DNA of 6,199 nucleotides from an uncultured Clostridia bacterium. Its GTDB lineage: Bacteria; Bacillota; Clostridia; Christensenellales; UBA1242. Positions within the stretch are counted from its first letter, which is position 1, and each line of letters opens with the position of its first letter. Under the pieces are notes generated by a model that saw only the letters and a list, made by a program, of their open reading frames with translations, was not told the origin of the DNA and did no database searches. The translations under genes were made by a program, and so were the position numbers. The stretch is from positions 1 through 6,199 of the forward strand of contig CALWRL010000042.1 of assembly GCA_944383945.1 (NCBI GenBank). Direction: 5' to 3'. This document shows, piece after piece, positions 1 to 5,593 of this stretch.

Positions 1-890
1 GTTCAATGGCACTTGCTGTAATTTTATGCTATTTTTTCTTCTCTATTAAAAGAGCAATAAAAAATTCTGAAATTTTAACTTTAGCTTTATATGTTCTTCC
101 TTTTGCAGTTTTAGGAGCAAGAACATTTTATGTGTTATTTAATCCAATGGGAATCGACTATTCCTTTGTAGATGCATTAAAAATATGGGAAGGCGGAATG
201 TCCATATGGGGAGGCGTCATAGGTGGCTTTTTAGGTGTTGCATTATATTCTTTTATCAACAAAAAAGATATTCTTTCTATTTGCGATGTTATTGCTCCTG
301 CCCTAATCCTAGCCCAAAGCACAGGAAGATGGGGAAACTTTATTAACAAAGAAGCTCATGGCTGGGAAGTTTTCGACCCTAAATATTTTGGACTTCCATT
401 CACAGTTGAAATAAACGGCCACTATTATTTAGCAACATTTTTATACGAAGCCGTTTTAAATACAATAGGTTTTATAGTTTTAGTAACTTTACTATACAAA
501 TCTAAAAAAAGAGGCTTGGTAACATCGTTGTATTTAATGTGGTATGGCGTAGTTCGTTCAATAATCGAAACATTTAGAACCGACCCAATGCTAATTGGCT
601 CTGTTAAATTTTCGCAATTAACAAGCATAATTTCAGCAATAATTGGGCTAGCACTTTTTATCTACATTTTTATTAGAGATTATAAAATAAAAAAACAAGG
701 CGGAAATCCTTATGAGTATATTCACCTTAGAGAAATAGAAAATAACATCTCATGCAAAAATAATATTGTTTCTTTTTCTTTATCCGAAGAAAAATTAGAA
801 GAAAAAGAAATAAATAATAAAAAAAATAATAAAACTTTAAATAAATTAAAAAATAAATTTAATTCAATAAAAAATAAAATTTTTAAATAA
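1..890 (+). CDS. lgt: Prolipoprotein diacylglyceryl transferase, 5'-truncated by window edge
   Basis: Lgt is an integral membrane enzyme that moves the diacylglyceryl group of phosphatidylglycerol onto the lipobox cysteine of prolipoproteins. The frame is open to base 1, and the family's first periplasmic segment and first membrane helix are missing, so the ATG at 6 is probably internal. Counting from that ATG, the signature GRWGNFINKEAHG lies at residues 107-119 (R108, N111, E116, G119 match E. coli R143, N146, E151, G154), and YGVVRSIIE carries R184 and E188, matching R239 and E243. Several hydrophobic helices are evident. Oddities: W68 stands where E. coli has H103, and the HP normally before xxLYE is LA (residues 142-143). 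After the last helix (to about 222) there is a Lys/Asn-rich tail of roughly 65 residues, merging into the AT-rich spacer. It converges with mazF. The identification is firm; the effect of the substitutions is unknown. Confidence 0.95.
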   Translation, partial: SMALAVILCYFFFSIKRAIKNSEILTLALYVLPFAVLGARTFYVLFNPMGIDYSFVDALKIWEGGMSIWGGVIGGFLGVALYSFINKKDILSICDVIAPALILAQSTGRWGNFINKEAHGWEVFDPKYFGLPFTVEINGHYYLATFLYEAVLNTIGFIVLVTLLYKSKKRGLVTSLYLMWYGVVRSIIETFRTDPMLIGSVKFSQLTSIISAIIGLALFIYIFIRDYKIKKQGGNPYEYIHLREIENNISCKNNIVSFSLSEEKLEEKEINNKKNNKTLNKLKNKFNSIKNKIFK

Positions 891-973
891 AAAAAATATA
901 AAAAATAAATAAAATAAATAAAAAATAAAAATTAATTATTAATTTATAAAAAAATAATGTTATAAATTATAAT

Positions 974-1019
974 AAAAATAATAATTTAATCAATTAAAAT
1001 ATTAAATTATTATTTTTTT
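974..1019. terminator. Bidirectional AT-only hairpin terminator between lgt and mazF
   Basis: Positions 974-990 are perfectly complementary to 1001-1017, a 17-bp stem made only of A-T pairs with a 10-base loop (991-1000). The right arm runs into seven T on the + strand (1013-1019), and the left arm begins with five A, giving a U-run on the - strand. It lies exactly between two convergent genes, which fits a shared intrinsic terminator. Lack of G-C pairs makes the stem weaker than usual, so efficiency is uncertain. Confidence 0.65.
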
Positions 1020-1031
1020 AATTAAAATAAA

Positions 1032-1385
1032 TTAATAATTAAATCCTAAGCTAACTAAAATAGCAAGATTTATTGCTCTCATTTTTTGCGCATCGACTTG
1101 TGAAATTTTTTCTTTTAATCTTCTTTTATCAATTGTTCTAATTTGTTCTAAAAGAACAACGCTATCTTTTGGCAAGTTATATTCGCTAGAAGGAAGTTCA
1201 ACATGTGTAGGAATTTTTGCTTTTGATAACTGACTTGTTATAGCTGCAACTATAACCGTTGGGCTATATTTGTTTCCAACATCATTTTGAATAATTAAAA
1301 CAGGACGAATTCCACCTTGCTCACTCCCAACAACAGGGCTGAGGTCTGCATAGTATATTTCTCCTCTTTTAATCAAATTTTCCAA
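1032..1385 (-). CDS. mazF: MazF/PemK-family endoribonuclease toxin (EndoA type)
   Basis: This is a sequence-specific mRNA interferase of the type II toxin family. The 117-residue product matches the 116-residue Bacillus EndoA/NdoA along its length: ADLSPVVGSEQGGIRPVLII near the N-terminus, SPTVIVAAIT, PTHVELP and SVVLLEQIRTIDK. R27 and T50 align with the catalytic R25 and T48 of the Bacillus enzyme, so activity is expected; Bacillus EndoA cuts at UACAU, but the target here cannot be read from sequence. The start chosen is TTG at 1385, with AAAAGGAA seven bases upstream; a second TTG at 1376 would give a N-terminus closer to Bacillus but has a poorer site. The start lies 17 bases inside the upstream small acidic gene, so translation is probably coupled. 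In B. subtilis-like genomes this toxin often sits near alr as a stable chromosomal locus; that context is absent here. Confidence 0.95.
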   Translation of the reverse strand: MENLIKRGEIYYADLSPVVGSEQGGIRPVLIIQNDVGNKYSPTVIVAAITSQLSKAKIPTHVELPSSEYNLPKDSVVLLEQIRTIDKRRLKEKISQVDAQKMRAINLAILVSLGFNY

Positions 1386-1608
1386 AAAACAATTCCTTTT
1401 CGTAATTAAAATAGTCTAGATTGGTCATGTCAAATTCACCAAGTTCTTTAACAGCCTTTAAATATGCAGGACAAAGGTAAATATCATTTGCCAAACTATC
1501 CTTCATTGTCATATTATGCAAATCACCTTGATATTCGTTCAAAATATCTTCATTGATTTTTCCAAACTCAACATTATATTGTTCCCAAACTATTTCTTCT
1601 CTACCCAT
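1369..1608 (-). CDS. Small acidic protein upstream of mazF, candidate antitoxin
   Basis: I do not recognise this 79-residue protein by family. It is strongly acidic (17 Asp/Glu against 7 Lys/Arg) and rich in aromatic residues near its end (LDYFNYEKELFFGKF). Start: ATG at 1608, preceded by GGAG with a six-base gap; an in-frame TTG at 1620 lies upstream but overlaps that binding site. It ends 17 bases inside mazF, the position normally held by a MazE antitoxin. No ribbon-helix-helix or AbrB-type DNA-binding segment is visible. From memory, the stretch VEFGKINEDILNEY and the C-terminal YEKEL are loosely like the toxin-binding tails of Firmicute MazE proteins (EMAKINLNIA..., YEEKL), but this is a weak resemblance. 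The antitoxin role rests mainly on position, overlap and charge. It could equally be an unrelated small conserved protein. Confidence 0.75.
   Translation of the reverse strand: MGREEIVWEQYNVEFGKINEDILNEYQGDLHNMTMKDSLANDIYLCPAYLKAVKELGEFDMTNLDYFNYEKELFFGKFD
1393..1400 (-). promoter_or_regulatory. Ribosome binding site deciding the TTG start of mazF
   Basis: On the - strand the sequence AAAAGGAA ends seven bases before the TTG at 1385. The alternative TTG at 1376 has only a GGA four bases upstream. This favours the longer protein. The site lies inside the coding sequence of the preceding gene. Confidence 0.55.
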
Positions 1609-1614
1609 GATTAT

Positions 1615-1618
1615 CTCC
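1615..1618 (-). promoter_or_regulatory. Ribosome binding site deciding the ATG start of the small acidic gene
   Basis: GGAG on the - strand sits six bases before the ATG at 1608. It overlaps the alternative TTG at 1618-1620, which therefore cannot use it, so the 79-residue product is preferred over 83. Confidence 0.65.
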
Positions 1619-1629
1619 AAAAATAAATT

Positions 1630-1657
1630 GTTTTAAACTTCAATGTTAGAATGTCTA
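1630..1657 (-). promoter_or_regulatory. Possible promoter of the small-protein/mazF operon
   Basis: On the - strand TAGACA (1652-1657, five of six bases of the -35 consensus) is followed after 16 bases by TAAAAC (1630-1635, four of six of the -10 consensus). Transcription would start near 1623, just ahead of the ribosome binding site at 1615-1618. It lies downstream of the tRNA terminator, where a new promoter is needed. In such AT-rich DNA a match of this quality can arise by chance. Confidence 0.35.
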
Positions 1658-1659
1658 AA

Positions 1660-1684
1660 AAAAACAAAGTTATTCTTTGTTCTT
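1660..1684 (-). repeat. Inverted repeat with U-run upstream of the mazF operon
   Basis: AACAAAG (1663-1669) is the reverse complement of CTTTGTT (1675-1681), with a five-base loop; on the - strand pairing can extend to about ten pairs with one G-U. On that strand it is followed by a run of T (1657-1664 complement). It could be a second, weaker terminator behind the tRNA or an operator/attenuator in the leader of the toxin operon. The sequence alone does not decide. Confidence 0.45.
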
Positions 1685-1701
1685 AAAATGTTGAAAAAAA
1701 T

Positions 1702-1740
1702 AAAAAAATAAAAACGAACTCATAATATGAGTTCGTTTTT
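1702..1740 (-). terminator. Intrinsic terminator of the tRNA-Leu transcript
   Basis: Positions 1710-1723 and 1727-1740 form a perfect 14-bp stem with a three-base loop; its core ACGAACTCAT contains five G/C pairs. On the - strand the stem is followed by T-rich sequence (complement of 1702-1714). It begins three bases after the tRNA CCA end, so it terminates the tRNA and any read-through from the U32 gene, insulating the toxin operon. Confidence 0.9.
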
Positions 1741-1743
1741 AGC

Positions 1744-1828
1744 TGGTGCGGACGCCGGGACTTGAACCCGGACGATGTTACTCACAAGATCCTTAGTCTT
1801 GCGCGTCTGCCAATTCCGCCACGACCGC
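1744..1828 (-). tRNA. tRNA-Leu, anticodon AAG
   Basis: The 85-base - strand sequence folds as a type II tRNA with CCA encoded. The acceptor stem starts GCGGTCG (1828-1822), the D arm has the leucine-type GGCGGAATTGGCAGACGC, and the anticodon stem CAAGA/TCTTG encloses the loop CTAAGGA. This gives U33, anticodon AAG (1794-1792) and G37. A long variable arm follows, then the T arm CCGGG-TTCAAGT-CCCGG. An AAG anticodon decodes CUU, and more Leu codons if A34 becomes inosine. A34 is uncommon in bacteria outside tRNA-Arg(ACG). Acceptor position 5 (T, base 1824) faces T at position 68 (base 1752), a U-U mismatch within an otherwise paired stem. It has its own promoter and terminator. Confidence 0.96.
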
Positions 1829-1846
1829 ATTTAAACAAGCATGAGT

Positions 1847-1875
1847 AATATATCACACTTTGCTTGTTCTGTCAA
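1847..1875 (-). promoter_or_regulatory. Near-consensus promoter of tRNA-Leu
   Basis: On the - strand a perfect -35 box TTGACA (1875-1870) and a -10 box TATATT (1852-1847, five of six) are separated by exactly 17 bases. Transcription should start near 1840, leaving a leader of about a dozen bases before the tRNA 5' end at 1828. This is a strong housekeeping-sigma promoter, as expected for a stable RNA. It begins ten bases beyond the U32 gene's final stop codon. Confidence 0.88.
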
Positions 1876-1884
1876 GAAATTTGA

Positions 1885-2232
1885 TTAAATTTCTTTTCTT
1901 AAAATATCTCCTGCTTTTAAGTTTAAATCTGTTTTTAAAACTAATTTTTGTTGAACAGTTTTTGCATCTAAAACATCAACACCCGAACAATCTTTTAAGG
2001 ATTCAACTTTGATTTTTTTGTTAAAGTTTTCGCTTGGCGAAAGAACTTCTAAAACATCTCCAATCCCAAATCTATTTCTTTGTTCAATTAAAACTTTCCC
2101 GTCTTTTTGGTCTTCTAAAACAACTGCCATAAATTCATGTGTTGAAAAAGGCATGGAGTTTTCTAAGCATTCGCTATTAGACTTACCAAAATAAAAACCG
2201 GTTGTGTAATCTCTGTGGCTAGATTTTTTTGT
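1885..2232 (-). pseudogene. 3' part of the U32 gene after the in-frame stop (U32 C-terminal domain)
   Basis: Directly after the TAA at 2235-2233, and in the same frame, the reading continues TKKSSHRDYTTGFYFG..., the normal linker of U32 proteins, and then the family's C-terminal domain (AVVLEDQKDGKVLIEQRNRF, GIGDVLEVLSP) to a TAA at 1885. The 115 residues after the stop, plus 283 before it and the lost codon, give 399, the usual length of this family. The only in-frame start in the fragment is ATG at 2154, which would yield an 89-residue C-terminal domain, but no Shine-Dalgarno lies before it. I therefore read it as the detached end of one broken gene rather than a separate gene. A gene caller may list 1885-2154 as a CDS. 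Confidence 0.85.
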
Positions 2233-3084
2233 TTATTCAATTAATTCTTTTGTAACATTTTCGCCTTTGTAAAATAAATCTATTGCCCTTCTATAAGCGT
2301 TAACAATATTCGCAACATAATAAGCAGATTTCATTCTCCCTTCAATTTTCAAGCTTGTAACTCCGCTTTCATGTAATTGTTTTAAATATTCAATCATATT
2401 TAAATCTTTGGAGTTTAAAATGTATGTTCCTCTTTCATCTTCTTGAATTTCATATTTGTTTCCGCCTCTATCTCTTGAAGAAATTGTGTATTCCCACCTG
2501 CAAGCTTGAACGCATTCTCCGCAGTTTCCATCTCTGCCTGTTAAAAAATTAGACAATAAGCATCTTCCAGAATAACTGATGCACATTGCCCCGTGAACAA
2601 ATGCTTCAAGTTCAACATCATTTGGCAAAAATTCTCTAATTTCTTTAATTTCATCAAAAGAAAGTTCTCTGGCAAGAACAATTCTCTTTGCACCCAAATC
2701 TGCATACATTTTTGCAGTGTGTTTGTTTGTTACATTTGCCTGCGTGCTAATATGAAATTCCAAACCATCTGCATATTTTTTTATGTAACTAATAACACCT
2801 AAATCACTAACAATAACGCCATCAACTTTAATGTCTTTTAAAAATTTTAAATACTCGCCAAGGCCATCAAAATCTTTATTGTGAGCAACAATATTAACTG
2901 TAATGTAAATTTTTTTGTTGTTTTTATGAACAAATTCAACTGCCTTTTTAAGTTCTTCTTCTCCAAAATTTCCTGCAAAAGCTCTTAATCCAAATTTTTT
3001 TCCTGCAAGATAAACTGCATCTGCTCCAAAATATATTGCAGTTTTTAATTTTTCCATGTTGCCTGCTGGCGCTAAAAGTTCCAT
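2233..3084 (-). CDS. Peptidase U32 family / tRNA hydroxylation TrhP-like protein, N-terminal 283 residues before premature stop
   Basis: U32 proteins, once called collagenase-like peptidases, include Fe-S enzymes of RNA hydroxylation: TrhP (5-hydroxyuridine in tRNA; Bacillus YrrN/YrrO) and RlhA (23S rRNA). The start MELLAPAGNMEKLKTAIYFG is typical. The U32 signature EAFVHGAMCISYSGRCLLS covers residues 160-178, and C168, C175, C191 and C195 are the four conserved cysteines expected to hold an Fe-S cluster; C188 is extra. The ATG at 3084 has AAGGAG five bases upstream. The gene lies 17 bases behind pepF, probably in one operon. The frame ends in TAA after KELIE, where relatives continue, so the C-terminal domain is lost unless the stop is read through. 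The catalytic core is intact. TrhP-like is more likely than protease, but the exact substrate is inferred from the family. Confidence 0.9.
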   Translation of the reverse strand: MELLAPAGNMEKLKTAIYFGADAVYLAGKKFGLRAFAGNFGEEELKKAVEFVHKNNKKIYITVNIVAHNKDFDGLGEYLKFLKDIKVDGVIVSDLGVISYIKKYADGLEFHISTQANVTNKHTAKMYADLGAKRIVLARELSFDEIKEIREFLPNDVELEAFVHGAMCISYSGRCLLSNFLTGRDGNCGECVQACRWEYTISSRDRGGNKYEIQEDERGTYILNSKDLNMIEYLKQLHESGVTSLKIEGRMKSAYYVANIVNAYRRAIDLFYKGENVTKELIE

Positions 3085-3101
3085 TTTTTCTCCTTAGTTT
3101 T

Positions 3102-4859
3102 TTAAATAAGTTCTTCCCAATTTTCTATTAATTTTTTTATGATATCAAATGCAGAATTAAATGTTTCGTCATCATACAAATTAACTCCTGCATCTAAAAG
3201 CAATTCTATTGGCGGTTTTGTGCTTCCAGATTTTAAAAAGTTAATATATTTTTTTGAATTATTTGGGATAATTTTTTCCGTTAAATAAATTGCGCTAATC
3301 ATTCCTATTGCGTATTTATAAACATAAAAAGAATTGTAAAAATGCGGAATTCTAGACCATTCATATTTAACTTCTGGTAGCAATTTTACTTTATTTCCAA
3401 AATACTTTTTATTTAAATTATAATAATAATTATTTAAAATTTCAGAACTTATAGGTTCATTTTTTTCAAAAATCTCGTGGGCAAATTGTTCAAATTCGCT
3501 AAACATTGTTTGGCGAAAAACAGTTGATTTAAATTCGCTTAAAAAATAATCTATATAATATATTTTTTCTTCGCTATTTTTAGTTGTTTCTTGAAGATAT
3601 TTTAAAAGTAACATTTCATTAACAATACTTGCTACTTCTGCAACAAAAATTTTGTAGCCTGCTTGATCATAATTTTGAGTTGAGTTTGAAAAATATGAAT
3701 GCATACTATGACCAAGTTCATGAGCAAGGGTAAACAAACTTTGAGTGTTGCCAATAAAGTTTAAAAGTAAAATAGGGTTTTTGCCATACGCACCCCAAGA
3801 AAATGCTCCGCTATCTTTGTTTTCGTTTGGGTAAACATCAATCCATCTTTCTTTAACTGCTTTGTCTATTAAATTTGTATAAGTTTCACCAAGAGGCGCT
3901 GTTGCTTTTTTTATGATTTCAATTGCTTCTTCAAATGTATATGTTTTTTTAACATCTTTTTCGGGTGCAAATTGATCATATATTGCAAAATCTTTTAAAG
4001 ATTGGCTTTTTCTTTTAACTTCATAATAATCATAAATTAACTGCAAATTTTTATTGACGCAATCAATTAATTTATCGTAAACTTTTCTATCAGCTTCTTC
4101 CAAATAAATAGATTTATCTAAACAACTTTTATATTTTGAAACTCTGGAATAAAAAACATCTGCTTTAATGTTTGAAATGTAATTCGAAGATAAAAAATTA
4201 TTAAATTTGCCATATGCTCCATTCAATGTTTTGAATGTGTTTTTTCTTAAAACCCTGTCACCACTTTGCATTAACTCCATGTAATTAGAATGGTTTAACA
4301 CATAGCTTTTGTTTTTTGAATCTTTAACAGATGGAAATTTTAAATCTGCATCATTAAACAAATCGAAATTATCTGAAAATCCTCCTGCCATTTCTCCGCT
4401 CATAGACAATATTTTCTCTTCTTTTTCAGATAAAATATGTTTTTTGTTTCTTAAAATACTTTTAAAATAATTTTTAAACTCGCTACTGTCTTGAAGTTTT
4501 TTCAACAATTGGTTGCTATTTTTTTTAATTTCAACATCAACAAAAGCTGTTTGAGTTGATATCATAGTTGCAAGAGAACTAACTTGCGTTAATCTTTCTT
4601 GATAAAAAGAATTAGAAGCGTCTTCTCTGGTTTTTAAAACCGCATAAACATATAAAACTTCCAATCTTTTAGAAAGCTCTTCCTCTAACTTTAAACACTC
4701 TAAAATGGAAGATTCATTATTTAATTTTCCCTTAAAGCCATCTAAAAAATGTATTTGGGTTTTAAGATAATCAAGTTCTTTTTTAAAGCTTTCGTCATCT
4801 TTAAAATAACCAGTTAAATCCCATTTAAATTTATCTTCTATTTCGCTTCTTTTTTTCAA
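3102..4859 (-). CDS. pepF: Oligoendopeptidase F, M3 family zinc metallopeptidase
   Basis: PepF is a cytoplasmic zinc peptidase that cuts short oligopeptides. At 585 residues it is close to the usual 600. The N-terminus KRSEIEDKFKWDLTGYFKDD is the family's opening, followed by a helical N-terminal domain and the M3 catalytic domain. The zinc motif HELGH is at residues 380-384 (H380, H384, catalytic E381), and E408 in FVAEVASIVNE is the likely third ligand. Near the C-terminus IPHFYNSFYVYKYAIG is the conserved substrate-pocket segment. No signal peptide is present. The start is TTG at 4859, set by GAGGTG five bases upstream; it begins 35 bases after the pseudouridine synthase stop and is followed after 17 bases by the U32 gene. 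It is complete and looks functional. Confidence 0.96.
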   Translation of the reverse strand: MKKRSEIEDKFKWDLTGYFKDDESFKKELDYLKTQIHFLDGFKGKLNNESSILECLKLEEELSKRLEVLYVYAVLKTREDASNSFYQERLTQVSSLATMISTQTAFVDVEIKKNSNQLLKKLQDSSEFKNYFKSILRNKKHILSEKEEKILSMSGEMAGGFSDNFDLFNDADLKFPSVKDSKNKSYVLNHSNYMELMQSGDRVLRKNTFKTLNGAYGKFNNFLSSNYISNIKADVFYSRVSKYKSCLDKSIYLEEADRKVYDKLIDCVNKNLQLIYDYYEVKRKSQSLKDFAIYDQFAPEKDVKKTYTFEEAIEIIKKATAPLGETYTNLIDKAVKERWIDVYPNENKDSGAFSWGAYGKNPILLLNFIGNTQSLFTLAHELGHSMHSYFSNSTQNYDQAGYKIFVAEVASIVNEMLLLKYLQETTKNSEEKIYYIDYFLSEFKSTVFRQTMFSEFEQFAHEIFEKNEPISSEILNNYYYNLNKKYFGNKVKLLPEVKYEWSRIPHFYNSFYVYKYAIGMISAIYLTEKIIPNNSKKYINFLKSGSTKPPIELLLDAGVNLYDDETFNSAFDIIKKLIENWEELI

Positions 4860-4864
4860 TCTTC

Positions 4865-4870
4865 CACCTC
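4865..4870 (-). promoter_or_regulatory. Ribosome binding site fixing the TTG start of pepF
   Basis: GAGGTG on the - strand, part of the AGGAGGTG consensus, ends five bases before the TTG at 4859. The ATG at 4876-4874 is out of frame and meets a TGA after six codons, so TTG is the real start. Confidence 0.75.
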
Positions 4871-4893
4871 TAACATTTTATTATTTATTACAA

Positions 4894-4899
4894 ATTATA
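4894..4899 (-). promoter_or_regulatory. Possible internal -10 box ahead of pepF
   Basis: A perfect TATAAT occurs on the - strand and contains the stop codon of the pseudouridine synthase gene (4897-4895). A transcript would start near 4888, ahead of the pepF ribosome binding site. No good -35 box lies 16-18 bases upstream, and AT-rich DNA produces such hexamers often, so this is a tentative internal promoter. Confidence 0.25.
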
Positions 4900-5593
4900 T
4901 CTTTTTTAAATTAAATTTATTCCATGGTGTTTTATTTTCATCTGGAAGAACTTTAAAAATCATTTTTTGCTTTGTTGTTGGGTGAACAAATTCTAGTTTA
5001 TATGCCCAAAGAGCAAGTTCTTTTGTTAAAGATTCAACTTTGCCATACTTTCCATCACCAAAAACAGGCGCTTTTAAGTTTGCCATTTGAACACGAATTT
5101 GATGGCTTCTTCCTGTTAAAAGTTGAATTTTTGCAAGAGATAAACATCTTTTTTCGTTAAAATCTGTTTCTAAAACTTCAAAAATTAATTCCGCACGCTT
5201 TGCCCCTTCCTCTGCCATTGGAACAATTTTAACAATGTTGTTTTCTTCATCTTTCTTTAAATAGTTAACAACTTTTTTTGTTTTTAAAGGAAGCTGACCA
5301 TCTAAAACAACAAGATATTCTTTTTTTAGCGTTCCATCAACAATTTCACTACTTAATCTTGAGGCAGCTTTTGATGTTTTTGCAAAAACCATAACTCCGC
5401 CAGTTGGTCTATCTAATCTATGAACAAGGCCTGCATAAACATTTCCCGGTTTATTGTATTTTTCTTTAATATACTTTTTAACCAACGACAACATGTCTTC
5501 ATCTTCACTGCTATCTGCTTGAGATGGAATGTTTTGTGGCTTAACAACAACCAACAAATGATTGTCCTCATATATTACATCAAGTTCTTTCAT
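4895..5593 (-). CDS. RluA-family pseudouridine synthase (no S4 domain)
   Basis: This enzyme converts specific uridines of rRNA or tRNA to pseudouridine. The product of 232 residues has the family motif I (VIYEDNHLLVVVKPQNIPSQ) at 6-25, the catalytic motif HRLDRPTGG at 58-66 with the nucleophile D61, and the conserved LLTGRSHQIRVQMA block before GDGKYG. No S4 RNA-binding domain precedes the catalytic domain, so it is like RluA/TruC rather than RluC/RluD; the target uridine cannot be told. Start: ATG at 5593, with GGAGG four bases upstream. A longer reading from TTG at 5632 would run 13 codons into the upstream gene without a binding site. The ATG overlaps the TGA of the methyltransferase gene (ATGA), implying translational coupling. 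Confidence 0.93.
   Translation of the reverse strand: MKELDVIYEDNHLLVVVKPQNIPSQADSSEDEDMLSLVKKYIKEKYNKPGNVYAGLVHRLDRPTGGVMVFAKTSKAASRLSSEIVDGTLKKEYLVVLDGQLPLKTKKVVNYLKKDEENNIVKIVPMAEEGAKRAELIFEVLETDFNEKRCLSLAKIQLLTGRSHQIRVQMANLKAPVFGDGKYGKVESLTKELALWAYKLEFVHPTTKQKMIFKVLPDENKTPWNKFNLKKI

Noticed and set aside
158..628. Open frames on the - strand inside lgt
   Set aside because: They are opposite the conserved Lgt motifs and show no features of their own.
1829..1884. Terminator between the U32 gene and the tRNA
   Set aside because: The only hairpin (arms 1834-1841 and 1861-1868) has a 19-base loop and no U-run, and it overlaps the tRNA promoter. Read-through from the U32 gene probably ends at 1710-1740.
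2233..2235. Alternative genetic code or frameshift as the reason for the U32 stop
   Set aside because: lgt, mazF, the small acidic gene, pepF and the pseudouridine synthase all end properly at TAA, so TAA is a normal stop here. Both halves of the U32 gene share one frame, so no insertion or deletion is needed.
2009..2802. Open frames on the + strand inside the U32 gene (2009-2194, 2593-2802)
   Set aside because: They lie opposite well-conserved coding sequence, give no recognisable protein and are antisense shadows of the real frame.
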